Positions 38,415 to 46,845 of a stretch of 64,000 bases of DNA are shown here, one piece after another. The stretch comes from Galbitalea soli (GTDB lineage: Bacteria; Actinomycetota; Actinomycetes; Actinomycetales; Microbacteriaceae). Every line of letters begins with the position of its first letter. The first letter of the stretch is position 1. A program made the position numbers and the translations under genes. The notes beneath the pieces are model-generated. The model did no database searches. It was not told the origin of the DNA and was given only the letters and a program-made list of their open reading frames with translations. The stretch lies in contig NZ_JAAGWZ010000001.1 of the NCBI RefSeq assembly GCF_010686725.1, positions 1,116,001-1,180,000 of the forward strand, read 5' to 3'.

Positions 38415-38770
38415 CGCGATCAGCGAGAGACCGCCTGCTCGATATTCGAGAGGCCTGTGATGCGATAGGGAGCTATCTGGTGCGCGCGGAGAGCGACGAT
38501 CAGATGGCGTTCGACGCGATACGCGTGCGCCTCATCGAGATCGGGGAGGCAGTGAAGGACATCGAGCCGGCGGTGCTTTCGTCAGAGCCGACAATCCCGT
38601 GGGCGGAGATAGCGCGCATGCGAGATCAATTGACGCATCGCTATTTCGACACCGCTCATTCGATCGTGAGGGCGACCGCAGCTGGCGACATTCCTCAGCT
38701 CGCCGAGAGCGTGATTCGTCTGCTTGAGCGGATCGACGCTCGACAATCCTCCGAGAACACCGCGCACTGA
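38411..38770 (+). CDS. HEPN domain (DUF86) toxin RNase
   Basis: A 119-residue helical protein. The RNase motif RX4HxY is present as RDQLTHRYF (Arg71, His76, Tyr78), where the tyrosine is the known AMPylation site in homologues. The frame overlaps the antitoxin gene by four bases, and the pair forms a type VII toxin-antitoxin system. Free toxin is expected to cleave RNA and stop growth; modified toxin is inactive. Likely roles are element maintenance or phage defence. Confidence 0.92.
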   Translation: MTRSARDRLLDIREACDAIGSYLVRAESDDQMAFDAIRVRLIEIGEAVKDIEPAVLSSEPTIPWAEIARMRDQLTHRYFDTAHSIVRATAAGDIPQLAESVIRLLERIDARQSSENTAH

Positions 38771-39137
38771 CGTCGGTGCGACTATTCGCCGAGTGCGGGC
38801 AACTCCCTCCTAGAGCCCACGGGGCGCGGCGACGCGGATCGGCACTATGCGGCGTTGACCCAACTCTCGCCCAGTAGTTCCGATGCGCCTGCAGTCGATG
38901 AATGGAGCCGCGAGCCTGCATATCCCGATCACTGCCTCGACACCGCTCACGCCCTGCGCGAGCGGCGTCGAGGGCGCGACGGTTTCCGTGAGGTTGCCGG
39001 ATTGAGCTTCGAATGCATGCAGCTTGGCCTCAGGCGCGCCGCCGGCCGGGGATCGCTGTCCGACAATGATCCCGCCTCCTCGCTCGGTCGACGAGGCGAA
39101 CAGCAGTGGTCTCCTCCCGACAGTCAGGTCTCTCCGC
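38771..39137. other. gene-poor interval between TA pair and the 173-aa hypothetical gene
   Basis: 367 bases without a confident gene. A minus-strand 109-codon open frame (38810-39139) has an unusually non-shadow-like composition (AKLHAFEAQSGNLTETV), so it may be a remnant or an unrecognised small gene. No RNA fold or repeat is evident. Confidence 0.35.
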
Positions 39138-39659
39138 ATGATTTCTCGACAGTTGCGCTCACTCCATTCGGCGTTTCTCGACGCGGACCTGCCCGACTGG
39201 AAGCCATCGATCTCGACGATCGGTGGTCGGCCGGCGGTCAGGGTGACGGTGATGGCTCACCCCTCGTTCTACTACCTGGAGAAGAACCAGTGGATTCGGG
39301 TGGATGTTCGACAGGGCGATGGAACGCGCCCACCGACGACGTCGGCACCCACGCCGTTCGGCATCTCCAAGCGCGATGACGTTCACACGATCTGTCTCCT
39401 CGCGGTCGAGGAGTCGATCAACTGGTGGCGACAGCGAGCATTCCCCCTCACGCCCACCGACTTCCGGCTTCGCGAGGAGGATACGACGCTCGCGTCGACC
39501 GAGGGGGCAAGCCGGGAGCGGGTGCAGCGGCTGCTCCACTACGTTCTGCGGCTGGGCAACACCGCCGCGGACTCGTCCGTGCGCGATATCGCCGCGCGGA
39601 TCATCCTCGAACAGCAGCGCCTGATCCAACGCGCGGGCGAGACCCCACGGTCAGCCTGA
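39138..39659 (+). CDS. hypothetical protein (173 aa)
   Basis: A soluble protein with a plausible alpha/beta composition: FLDADLPDWKPSISTI near the N-terminus, VMAHPSFYYLEKNQWIRV, then VHTICLLAVEESINWWRQ and a helical C-terminus. I take ATG 39138; the open frame runs upstream to other non-ATG starts, so the true start may be earlier. Codon use is less GC-biased than in the upstream helicase. No family is recognised. Confidence 0.55.
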   Translation: MISRQLRSLHSAFLDADLPDWKPSISTIGGRPAVRVTVMAHPSFYYLEKNQWIRVDVRQGDGTRPPTTSAPTPFGISKRDDVHTICLLAVEESINWWRQRAFPLTPTDFRLREEDTTLASTEGASRERVQRLLHYVLRLGNTAADSSVRDIAARIILEQQRLIQRAGETPRSA

Positions 39660-39787
39660 GCCGCGGCGCACCGATGGGCTGTGCAGCTGGAATCGCCCGC
39701 TCAGCACGCGGTGCTCAGGCTGCTCCGGGAGGCCGCCTCTTCCTGCACGTACTACTGGGCGTGTGAAATACGGCCCCACCCGGCCTA

Positions 39788-39818
39788 CTTCACCCAGATG
39801 TTCACCTAACGTCCAACA
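39788..39818 (+). promoter_or_regulatory. candidate PHO box upstream of pst operon
   Basis: Tandem TTCACC-containing units (CTTCACCCAGAT, GTTCACCTAAC, GTCCAACAAC) lie about 130-155 bases before the pstC start. The last two repeat with the 11-base period typical of actinobacterial PhoP boxes; the first is one base out of register. This suggests induction by phosphate starvation. Confidence 0.45.
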
Positions 39819-39942
39819 ACAATCCGCATTGCACGTCATTCGAGTTCAGTGCCCATCCCTACCTTCGGTCTCGGCTCGCAATGCAACAAACTCCCCCACT
39901 CAGCGGGCCACAACCCGAGAAGAAAGATGTGGCGGCACAACG

Positions 39943-40986
39943 ATGGGCGGCCCTCAATTAAGTTCCCCTGGCGCGACTGACGCGGACGCCCTCGTGCGCT
40001 CCGTCGCGCTCGATGTGCCACGAAGTCTGCGTTCTCGAGCGCGTCGCTCGGATCTCGCGTTTCGGGCGGGGACTCAGGGGGCCAGCACCATCGTCCTGGT
40101 CATCATGACCTTGGTGGGTCTATTCCTGCTGCTCCAAGGATTCAAAGCTCTCTCGGCGGCGGGGCTTTCATTCTTCACAACACAGGCGTGGGAGCCGAAC
40201 TCCGGGACGTTTGGAATCGCCGCGGTGCTGCCGGGGACGATCTTCATCGCGATCACGGCCATTACGGTCGCGGTGCCGCTGGCGACGGGCACTGCGCTGT
40301 ACATCAGCGAGTACGCGCCCCGGCGGCTCAAGCAACTGCTCATCACCGTTGTCGACTTGATGGCAGCAATCCCGAGCGTTGTCTACGGGCTGTGGGGCTT
40401 GTTCCTTCTTCAGCCCAACATCCTTCCCTTTTCGCAGTGGATCGCCACCTATTTCAGTTGGATGCCGGTGTTCGCGGTCACAGGATTCTCGCCCAGTGAC
40501 CCGCTCGCCAGCCCAACGATATTCACCGCGTCAACCTTCATTGCGGGACTGGTCGTCGCAATGATGGTGTCGCCGATCACCTGCTCGATCATGCGGGAAG
40601 TGTTCACCCAGGCGCCTCTCGGCGAGCGTGAGGGCGCGCTTGCTCTCGGCGCCACTCGCTGGGGCATGATCCGGCGGGTGGTGCTCCCGTTCGGACGCGG
40701 CGGCATGATCGGCGGGACGATGCTCGGGCTCGGTCGCGCGCTGGGCGAGACGATCGCTGTGTACCTCATCATCAGCCCCGTATTCAACATCCAGCCGCAG
40801 ATCCTGCAAAAGGGCGCGAACTCCATCTCGGCGCTCATTGCCCTCCGCTACAGCGAGGCATCGCCGTTCGAAATCTCCGGCTTGATGGCGGCGGGGCTCG
40901 CACTCTTCGTGATGACGCTGATCGTCAACTTCGGGGCGTCGACGATCATCTCCAGATCGCGTTCTGGGGCATCGAGCGAAGGATGA
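39943..40986 (+). CDS. pstC: phosphate ABC transporter permease
   Basis: 347 residues. A cytoplasmic N-terminus is followed by six helices starting at TIVLVIMTLVGLFLLL. The first periplasm-side block has FGIAAVLPGTIFIAITAI, and the coupling loop is REGALALGATRWGMIRRVVLP. PstC-specific motifs such as MAAIPSVVYGLWGLF are clear. The ATG at 39943 is the best start visible, although the ribosome site is weak. It overlaps pstA by four bases. With PstA it forms the phosphate channel. Confidence 0.92.
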   Translation: MGGPQLSSPGATDADALVRSVALDVPRSLRSRARRSDLAFRAGTQGASTIVLVIMTLVGLFLLLQGFKALSAAGLSFFTTQAWEPNSGTFGIAAVLPGTIFIAITAITVAVPLATGTALYISEYAPRRLKQLLITVVDLMAAIPSVVYGLWGLFLLQPNILPFSQWIATYFSWMPVFAVTGFSPSDPLASPTIFTASTFIAGLVVAMMVSPITCSIMREVFTQAPLGEREGALALGATRWGMIRRVVLPFGRGGMIGGTMLGLGRALGETIAVYLIISPVFNIQPQILQKGANSISALIALRYSEASPFEISGLMAAGLALFVMTLIVNFGASTIISRSRSGASSEG

Positions 40987-42254
40987 CCATTCTCACGGAG
41001 CGCGTCGCTCACGGTAAGACCACGACCGTCATCGTGCCTGGGGACGCCCCTACGACACCCGAAGTTCGCCGATCGGTGGGAGTGATTCGTCGCACGGACA
41101 TGTACTCGCTGGTCGGGTCGGCCGCAGCGAGCATTGCGCTGACAACCTGGCTGTTCACACAGCTCCGCGTATTCCAAGGAGCGCTGGGCTTTGTCGCGGT
41201 CGCGTTTCTCCTCTTCCTGAGTATCTACTCGGCCGTCGTGAGGTTCGACGAAACGGATCTGGCGGTGCGCGACAGGATCGTCGCCGTCCTCGTACACGCT
41301 GTTGCCTTCGTGCTTCCGCTCGTGCTCGTCATCGTGGTCGTCTACACCTTCGGGCGCGGAACGGATGCGCTGTCCCACCTCAACTTCTTCACCCACGACA
41401 TGAGTCAGACAGGACCGCTCGATCCCATCACCTCCGGAGGCATCATTCATGCCGCCGTTGGAACACTGATCATGATCACGATGGCGCTGGCGATCAGTAT
41501 CCCGTTGGGGATTGCATCGGCCGTGTTTTTGAGCGAGTTTCCGGGCAGGTTTTCGCGCCTCGTCAGGACAGTCGTCGAGGCGATGACGGCGCTGCCGTCG
41601 ATCGTCGCCGGGCTCTTCGTCTATGCGACGATCATCCTCACCCTCGGCTTCGAACGTTCCGGGTTTGCTGCATCGCTCGCTATCACCGTCATGATGCTGC
41701 CGATCATCATCCGCTCGGCCGACGTTGTGCTGCGCCTGGTGCCCGGAAACCTCAAAGAGGCGTCGTTGGCATTGGGTTCGACCAAGTGGCGAACCGTCTG
41801 GTCGGTGACGCTGCCGACAGCGCGCTCGGGACTCACCACCGCGGTCATTCTCGGGACCGCCCGCGGCATCGGCGAGACATCTCCGGTGCTGCTCACCGCA
41901 GGACTGACCACCTACCTCAACGTCAACCCGTTCTCCGGCCCCATGGTGTCGCTGCCGCTCGCCACGTTCAGCTTCGTCAAGTCACCAGAACCCTCGATGA
42001 TCAGCCGCGGGTTCGGAAGCGCGGCCGTTCTCATGGTGCTCGTACTCGTCTTGTTCCTCGTCGCCCGCCTGATCGGGGGGCGGGGGCCCGGAGTCCTCAC
42101 CGAACGCCAACGAAAGCGGCGTACAACCCAGTCCCGGCAGGATGCGTACCGATTTCGGGCTCGAGAGCTTGGGATTGCGGGCCCGGGAACGTCGCGTCGT
42201 CGGGAACGCCGCGGGCGCGCGCACACTGCAGAACCAGAACGGAGTGCTTCATGA
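40983..42254 (+). CDS. pstA: phosphate ABC transporter permease
   Basis: A 423-residue membrane protein. Hydrophobic segments begin near residue 45; the permease domain proper covers residues 150-365, with GGIIHAAVGTLIMITMALA, EAMTALPSIVAGLF and the coupling loop KEASLALGSTKWRTVWSVTLP. N-terminal extra helices (residues 45-125) and a basic C-terminal tail make it longer than classical PstA (about 300). It overlaps pstC and the following pstS-like gene. Confidence 0.92.
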   Translation: MTILTERVAHGKTTTVIVPGDAPTTPEVRRSVGVIRRTDMYSLVGSAAASIALTTWLFTQLRVFQGALGFVAVAFLLFLSIYSAVVRFDETDLAVRDRIVAVLVHAVAFVLPLVLVIVVVYTFGRGTDALSHLNFFTHDMSQTGPLDPITSGGIIHAAVGTLIMITMALAISIPLGIASAVFLSEFPGRFSRLVRTVVEAMTALPSIVAGLFVYATIILTLGFERSGFAASLAITVMMLPIIIRSADVVLRLVPGNLKEASLALGSTKWRTVWSVTLPTARSGLTTAVILGTARGIGETSPVLLTAGLTTYLNVNPFSGPMVSLPLATFSFVKSPEPSMISRGFGSAAVLMVLVLVLFLVARLIGGRGPGVLTERQRKRRTTQSRQDAYRFRARELGIAGPGTSRRRERRGRAHTAEPERSAS

Positions 42255-43999
42255 CTCGTGTGATTCGACGAGTTCACCTTCGCGCAGTGCTCGCGGGAGG
42301 GCTCATTGTGCTGAGCGCCGCGTCACTCGCTTTGCCGGCAGCGCCCGCGGCCGCTGCCGTGGGAACGGAGTATTACCCGATCTCGGGCGTCGGATCGACG
42401 TGGTCGGCCAATGCGTTGCAGCAGTGGATCAGAAACGTGTGGAACAACTACCGGTGGAAGGTCGTCTACAACGACGCGGGATCGTCCGCTGGCCGTCAAC
42501 TGTTCGGCCAGCAGGGTGGCGGATACGACTTCGCCGTTTCCGAAATCCCCTACCAGCTGAAGAACAGTGACTCCGTCGACCCGCGCCCGGCACGGAAGTT
42601 CGCCTACATGCCGATCGTGGCCGGTGGCACCTCCTTCATGTACAACCTCGTGATCGCCGGGAAGCGAGTGACCAATCTTCGGCTCAGCGGCCAGAACGTC
42701 GCCAAGATCTTCACCGGCGTCATCACCCGTTGGAACGATCCGGCGATCGCCGCAGACAACCCGAAACTGTCACTACCCGCTATTCCGATCATCCCGGTCG
42801 TTCGATCCGACGGCTCCGGAACGAGCGCTCAGTTCAGCACCTGGATGCGCTCTCAATATCCATCGATCTGGAGTGCGTTCTGCGTGAAAGCGAATCGCGG
42901 CGCGAACTGCGGCATCACCTCGAATTACCCGACGCCGCCCTCATCCAACTTCATTGCCCAGTCCGGGTCCAACGGAGTCGCCGGCTATGTCGCCCAGCCG
43001 CAATACGTTGGCGCCATCGCGTACGTCGAGTATTCCTACGCGCTCAACGCTCGATTCCCTGTCGTGAAATTGCTGAACAAAGCGGGCTACTACACGGAAC
43101 CGACCGCGCCGAACGTCGCGGTCGCACTCTTAGGCGCGAAAATCAACCAAAACGCCGCGTCCCCGGACTATCTCACCCAAGACTTGACCGGCGTCTACAC
43201 GAACGCCGATCCGCGAACCTACCCCTTGTCGTCGTACTCATACATGATCATCCCGACGGCGTTGGAATACGGATTCACCGAGAACAAGGGCAAAACACTC
43301 GCGGCGTTCGCCAACTACTTCCTGTGCGAAGGGCAGCAACAGGCGCAGGTGCTCGGTTACTCACCGTTGCCGATCAACCTCGCGCAGGCGGGGCTCCAAC
43401 AGGTTCTCAAGATCCCGGGCGGAGATCCTTCCGCAGTTGACATCAAGAAATGCAATAACCCGACGTTCTCTGCGGACGGCACGAACAAGCTGGCCAAGAC
43501 CGCACCGATGCCTCAGGCGTGTGACAAAGAAGGCGCCACTCAGTGCCTCACGGGGACAGGAGGCGCCGCGAACGTCGCGACGAGCTCGAACTCTGGTGGC
43601 TCGACAGCCGGCGCAGTCTCGTCGGGCAGCGGTGGTGGAGGAGGAGGTGTATCCGCGGGCGGGACCAGTTCACTCGGCGCCGGTCAAAACGGCGCGGTCG
43701 GCTCGGACGGATCCGCGGCGGCATCCAACGGTGCGCTGTTACCCGCAACCGTCGCCGGAGTTCCACAGATGCTCCCCGTCGCTGCCACTCCCGCCTGGCT
43801 ATCCAGCCTTGAAATCGCAGTCGTTGCGGCGATCGCCCTGGGCTTGATATTCCTTCCTCCGGCTCTCAGCCATCGTCCTGCGCGTGGCGTGTCGCCTCCT
43901 CGAGCGAAGCCAGCCCGGCGACGCACCCCGCGGGCGCCAAGAACTCGAGCTCTCCCTGTTCTGTCGAACGGCCAGTCGGCGGAAGCGGACGGAGCCTGA
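42251..43999 (+). CDS. pstS: membrane-anchored PstS-type phosphate-binding protein
   Basis: 582 residues. The signal peptide covers residues 1-37. The phosphate-binding domain (about 38-400) has GVGSTWSANALQQW, NDAGSSAGRQLF, SEIPYQLK, VRSDGSGTSAQFSTWM and GAIAYVEYSYAL, all known PstS phosphate-contact regions. A Gly/Ser/Ala-rich linker (about 430-500), one helix (about 518-538) and an Arg/Lys-rich cytoplasmic tail follow. Typical PstS proteins are 350-400-residue lipoproteins or free proteins; the C-terminal anchor is unusual. It overlaps pstA. Confidence 0.9.
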   Translation: MTRVIRRVHLRAVLAGGLIVLSAASLALPAAPAAAAVGTEYYPISGVGSTWSANALQQWIRNVWNNYRWKVVYNDAGSSAGRQLFGQQGGGYDFAVSEIPYQLKNSDSVDPRPARKFAYMPIVAGGTSFMYNLVIAGKRVTNLRLSGQNVAKIFTGVITRWNDPAIAADNPKLSLPAIPIIPVVRSDGSGTSAQFSTWMRSQYPSIWSAFCVKANRGANCGITSNYPTPPSSNFIAQSGSNGVAGYVAQPQYVGAIAYVEYSYALNARFPVVKLLNKAGYYTEPTAPNVAVALLGAKINQNAASPDYLTQDLTGVYTNADPRTYPLSSYSYMIIPTALEYGFTENKGKTLAAFANYFLCEGQQQAQVLGYSPLPINLAQAGLQQVLKIPGGDPSAVDIKKCNNPTFSADGTNKLAKTAPMPQACDKEGATQCLTGTGGAANVATSSNSGGSTAGAVSSGSGGGGGGVSAGGTSSLGAGQNGAVGSDGSAAASNGALLPATVAGVPQMLPVAATPAWLSSLEIAVVAAIALGLIFLPPALSHRPARGVSPPRAKPARRRTPRAPRTRALPVLSNGQSAEADGA

Positions 44000-44000
44000 C

Positions 44001-46712
44001 ATGGGGCGAGTCACCAGAAGAGCGCGCCACGCGGCTACTGTTCCCCCGGTCCAGCGCGTCGTCCGTGCCGCATGCATCGCCGTCGCCGCCCTGTCGGCAA
44101 TCGCCCTCTCCCTCACCATCCCCCCGGGAGACTCGGCATCGGCCCAGGCGGCATCCGCTGTAACCGTCAAATGGGCAGGCGACACTGGATCGGCCGCGGG
44201 GTACCAACCGGCCCGTGACTCGTCGAGCCCGTTCTATCAGGAATTCAAGAACATCTCGGTCACCGTCGACCAGACGTCTGGATTGGCCGACCAGGCGATT
44301 CAGGTCGACGTCTCCGGATTCGCCGGCACACAGGGAGCGACCGACTACAGCGGCGCCTACTGGTCGAGCGCGAAGAACTTCTTCCAGGCGATGCAGTGTT
44401 GGGGAACCGACCCGCTCGCGAATGACTTCTACACGAGCTGCGAATGGGGCGGCCGGTACGCAAACAACAATGGGCTCGGCAATACCGTCTACCCGGATAA
44501 CGTGCCTCGAGTCTCCACCAACTCGATTCAATTCACTGCCGCGTCACCCCGAGACGTTCCTTTTGTTACCGCGGGGGGCACCTCGATCAGCGGCAGGCAG
44601 TCGGCACCAACGGTCGCCGGCGGGCAGCCCACCTACCCGCTTGCGGATTACTTCTCCCCCGCAACGACGAACGAGGTGCAAAGCGCCCGAATCAATGTCG
44701 ACGGCACGGGCACCTTCCAATTCGAGACGCAGAGTTCCGACGAGGCACCGCAACTGGGATGCGGCACCGAAGGACATCTCCGCTGCTGGTTGGTGCTGGT
44801 ACCGCGCGGCACGGTCTACGGCGGGCACGATGACTACTGCAGCCAGATCTATGACGCGGTCACCAACGACCATCCCGTTTACGGTCAGGTCGGCGAAATC
44901 CAAGCGGGAAGCCCCGTGAACCCGAGTTGCGACTACTGGAAGAACCGAATCTCCGTCCCCCTCGATTTCACACCCACGGGCAACACCTGCAGTGTCGGCA
45001 ACACCGAACGACGCCTCGTCGGCTCTCAACTGATGGTCGGGGCGCTGGCCTCCTGGCAACCGCAACTCTGCACCGACCTGAAGACGACATTCAGTTTCTC
45101 CAGCAATCCCGATGCCATCGCACGCGAACAGCTCCTTGACGCGGAGACTGGGCTGTCGTTCGCTTCGTACCCCATCACGCCCAAAGAAGTCGCCGACAGC
45201 GACGCAGCACTTGCCGAGTTGAAGACCGCACAGCTGTCGTACGCACCGATCGCCGTGACTTCCGCCGTCGTCGCATATCAGGCAGAGGGACCCGACGGCC
45301 GAATCACTCAACTCAAACTGTCGCCGCGGCTTCTGGCAAAACTTCTGACGCAGTCCTACGTCTTCGAGATCCCCTACACGACCTCCGATGAGGGCAAGAC
45401 GATTGCGCACTTGGGGGCGGTGAATCGCACGTACCAGTACTTCAATCAGGACCCCGACTTCCAAGCCCTGAATCCGAATTGGGCACAATTCGCGTCCAAC
45501 CCTTCGATCGTCATCCCTGGCCCGTCCGGCGCGGACGCGATCCGACAGATCTGGAAATGGATCGACGCGGATTCCGACGCGAGCAGTTGGCTCGCGGGCA
45601 CCCCCGATCCGTGGGGAATGACCGTAAACCCCTACTACCTTCCGAAGGGCGACCCGAAGGCACAGGTCCCCACTTTCACGAGCACGGGAGCCTATGCCAC
45701 CGATGCATCGGGGAAGGTGATCACCAAGCCGGTCGGTCTTATCAACCTCGACGGAAGCGGGCTTCGCCTGGCCACCGCCCCGCAGGACAATTTTCCCAAG
45801 GCTGACGAAACGGTCGCGCCCGTCGTTCTCGGCGCCGAACGCTACCGATACGGGACCCTCCAATCCCAGCCCTACGTCAACGACTTCATCACTGCAGCCC
45901 GCACCGCGTTCCGTGCCGATCCAGGCGCAAAGACGCTCTGGGACCCGACTGTCCTCAGCCAGACCGGAGACAAGGGCGACTGGGTGAGCGCCGGCGCACA
46001 GATACCGGGTCAACGCTTCATGATCGCGCTGACGGATGCCCCGAGCGCGGAGAAATACGCGCTGTCCACTGCCTCTCTTCGCCTGGACAACGCTTCGAAT
46101 GATTTCGCGGGTCCAACGGATGCGGCGCTCACCGCTGCGCTCACATCCGGGTTGACCTCCACCGGTGTTGCCGGAGTCGATCAGGTCGATCCCGGCAAGG
46201 TCACCGTCGGGGGATATCCGCTCACGACTGTCGTGTACGCCATTGTGAACCTCGGGGGTACTGACGCCGCAGCCCGCACGGACTTCTCTCGGTTCATCGC
46301 GTCATCGAGCACGACCGGTCAAGTCGCCGGCGTCGAACAGGGCCAGCTCCCCCCCGGTTATCTCCCGCTGACCTCGGCGATGGTGGATCAGGCGAAAGCC
46401 TCAGCGGCGGCGATCGCGGCCTACGTCACTCCCACATCGGCGCCATCTCCCACGCCGACCACTGCGAGTAACGGCCCGGCACAGGACCCCTACTCGCCGC
46501 CCGTTGGTGCGGGCGGCGCGGGTGCGGGGGCGACGGGGCCGGCAGGCGCTACCGGCGGCACCGTGACCGCGGTCGCGAACCCGTCGGCGGACCGCACTCC
46601 GACAACACCCGTGCCGCCGATCATCCGCGGCTCACTCGCCTTGTCACTCGGCGGCGGCATCAGCGGTGCGTTGTTTGCACCACTCCTGTTTCGCGGGAGG
46701 CGCTTCCCCTAA
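44001..46712 (+). CDS. giant PstS-like substrate-binding protein with C-terminal anchor
   Basis: 903 residues. A basic signal peptide ends near residue 52. A large Cys-containing N-terminal region (about 55-350) is of unknown fold. A PstS-like segment follows: SFASYPITPKE near 390 and LSYAPIAVTSAVVAYQ near 412-427, then LKLSPRLLAKLLT. A Pro/Thr/Ala linker and a terminal helix with basic end (SLALSLGGGISG...FRGRRFP) anchor it. It probably binds phosphate or a phosphorylated compound at the envelope. It starts one base after the pstS stop. Confidence 0.78.
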   Translation: MGRVTRRARHAATVPPVQRVVRAACIAVAALSAIALSLTIPPGDSASAQAASAVTVKWAGDTGSAAGYQPARDSSSPFYQEFKNISVTVDQTSGLADQAIQVDVSGFAGTQGATDYSGAYWSSAKNFFQAMQCWGTDPLANDFYTSCEWGGRYANNNGLGNTVYPDNVPRVSTNSIQFTAASPRDVPFVTAGGTSISGRQSAPTVAGGQPTYPLADYFSPATTNEVQSARINVDGTGTFQFETQSSDEAPQLGCGTEGHLRCWLVLVPRGTVYGGHDDYCSQIYDAVTNDHPVYGQVGEIQAGSPVNPSCDYWKNRISVPLDFTPTGNTCSVGNTERRLVGSQLMVGALASWQPQLCTDLKTTFSFSSNPDAIAREQLLDAETGLSFASYPITPKEVADSDAALAELKTAQLSYAPIAVTSAVVAYQAEGPDGRITQLKLSPRLLAKLLTQSYVFEIPYTTSDEGKTIAHLGAVNRTYQYFNQDPDFQALNPNWAQFASNPSIVIPGPSGADAIRQIWKWIDADSDASSWLAGTPDPWGMTVNPYYLPKGDPKAQVPTFTSTGAYATDASGKVITKPVGLINLDGSGLRLATAPQDNFPKADETVAPVVLGAERYRYGTLQSQPYVNDFITAARTAFRADPGAKTLWDPTVLSQTGDKGDWVSAGAQIPGQRFMIALTDAPSAEKYALSTASLRLDNASNDFAGPTDAALTAALTSGLTSTGVAGVDQVDPGKVTVGGYPLTTVVYAIVNLGGTDAAARTDFSRFIASSSTTGQVAGVEQGQLPPGYLPLTSAMVDQAKASAAAIAAYVTPTSAPSPTPTTASNGPAQDPYSPPVGAGGAGAGATGPAGATGGTVTAVANPSADRTPTTPVPPIIRGSLALSLGGGISGALFAPLLFRGRRFP

Positions 46713-46758
46713 GCGCTCCACAGAGCTTCCTCTTCGTCACTGCCCCGAAGAGAGAAAA

Positions 46759-46791
46759 CCCCCTCGCGGAACCGCAAAGCTCGCGAGGGGG
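46759..46791 (+). terminator. strong internal hairpin (attenuator/terminator or RNA stabiliser)
   Basis: A perfect 10-bp stem, CCCCCTCGCG/CGCGAGGGGG, with a 13-base loop, in the 130-base gap between the giant binding-protein gene and the next one. No long T tail follows, so it may reduce read-through or stabilise processed mRNA ends rather than fully terminate. Confidence 0.55.
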
Positions 46792-46845
46792 CATGTCCAT
46801 CCGGACGGAATTGCAAGGGCAGAGTAACAAAGAAGGTTGCAAAAA

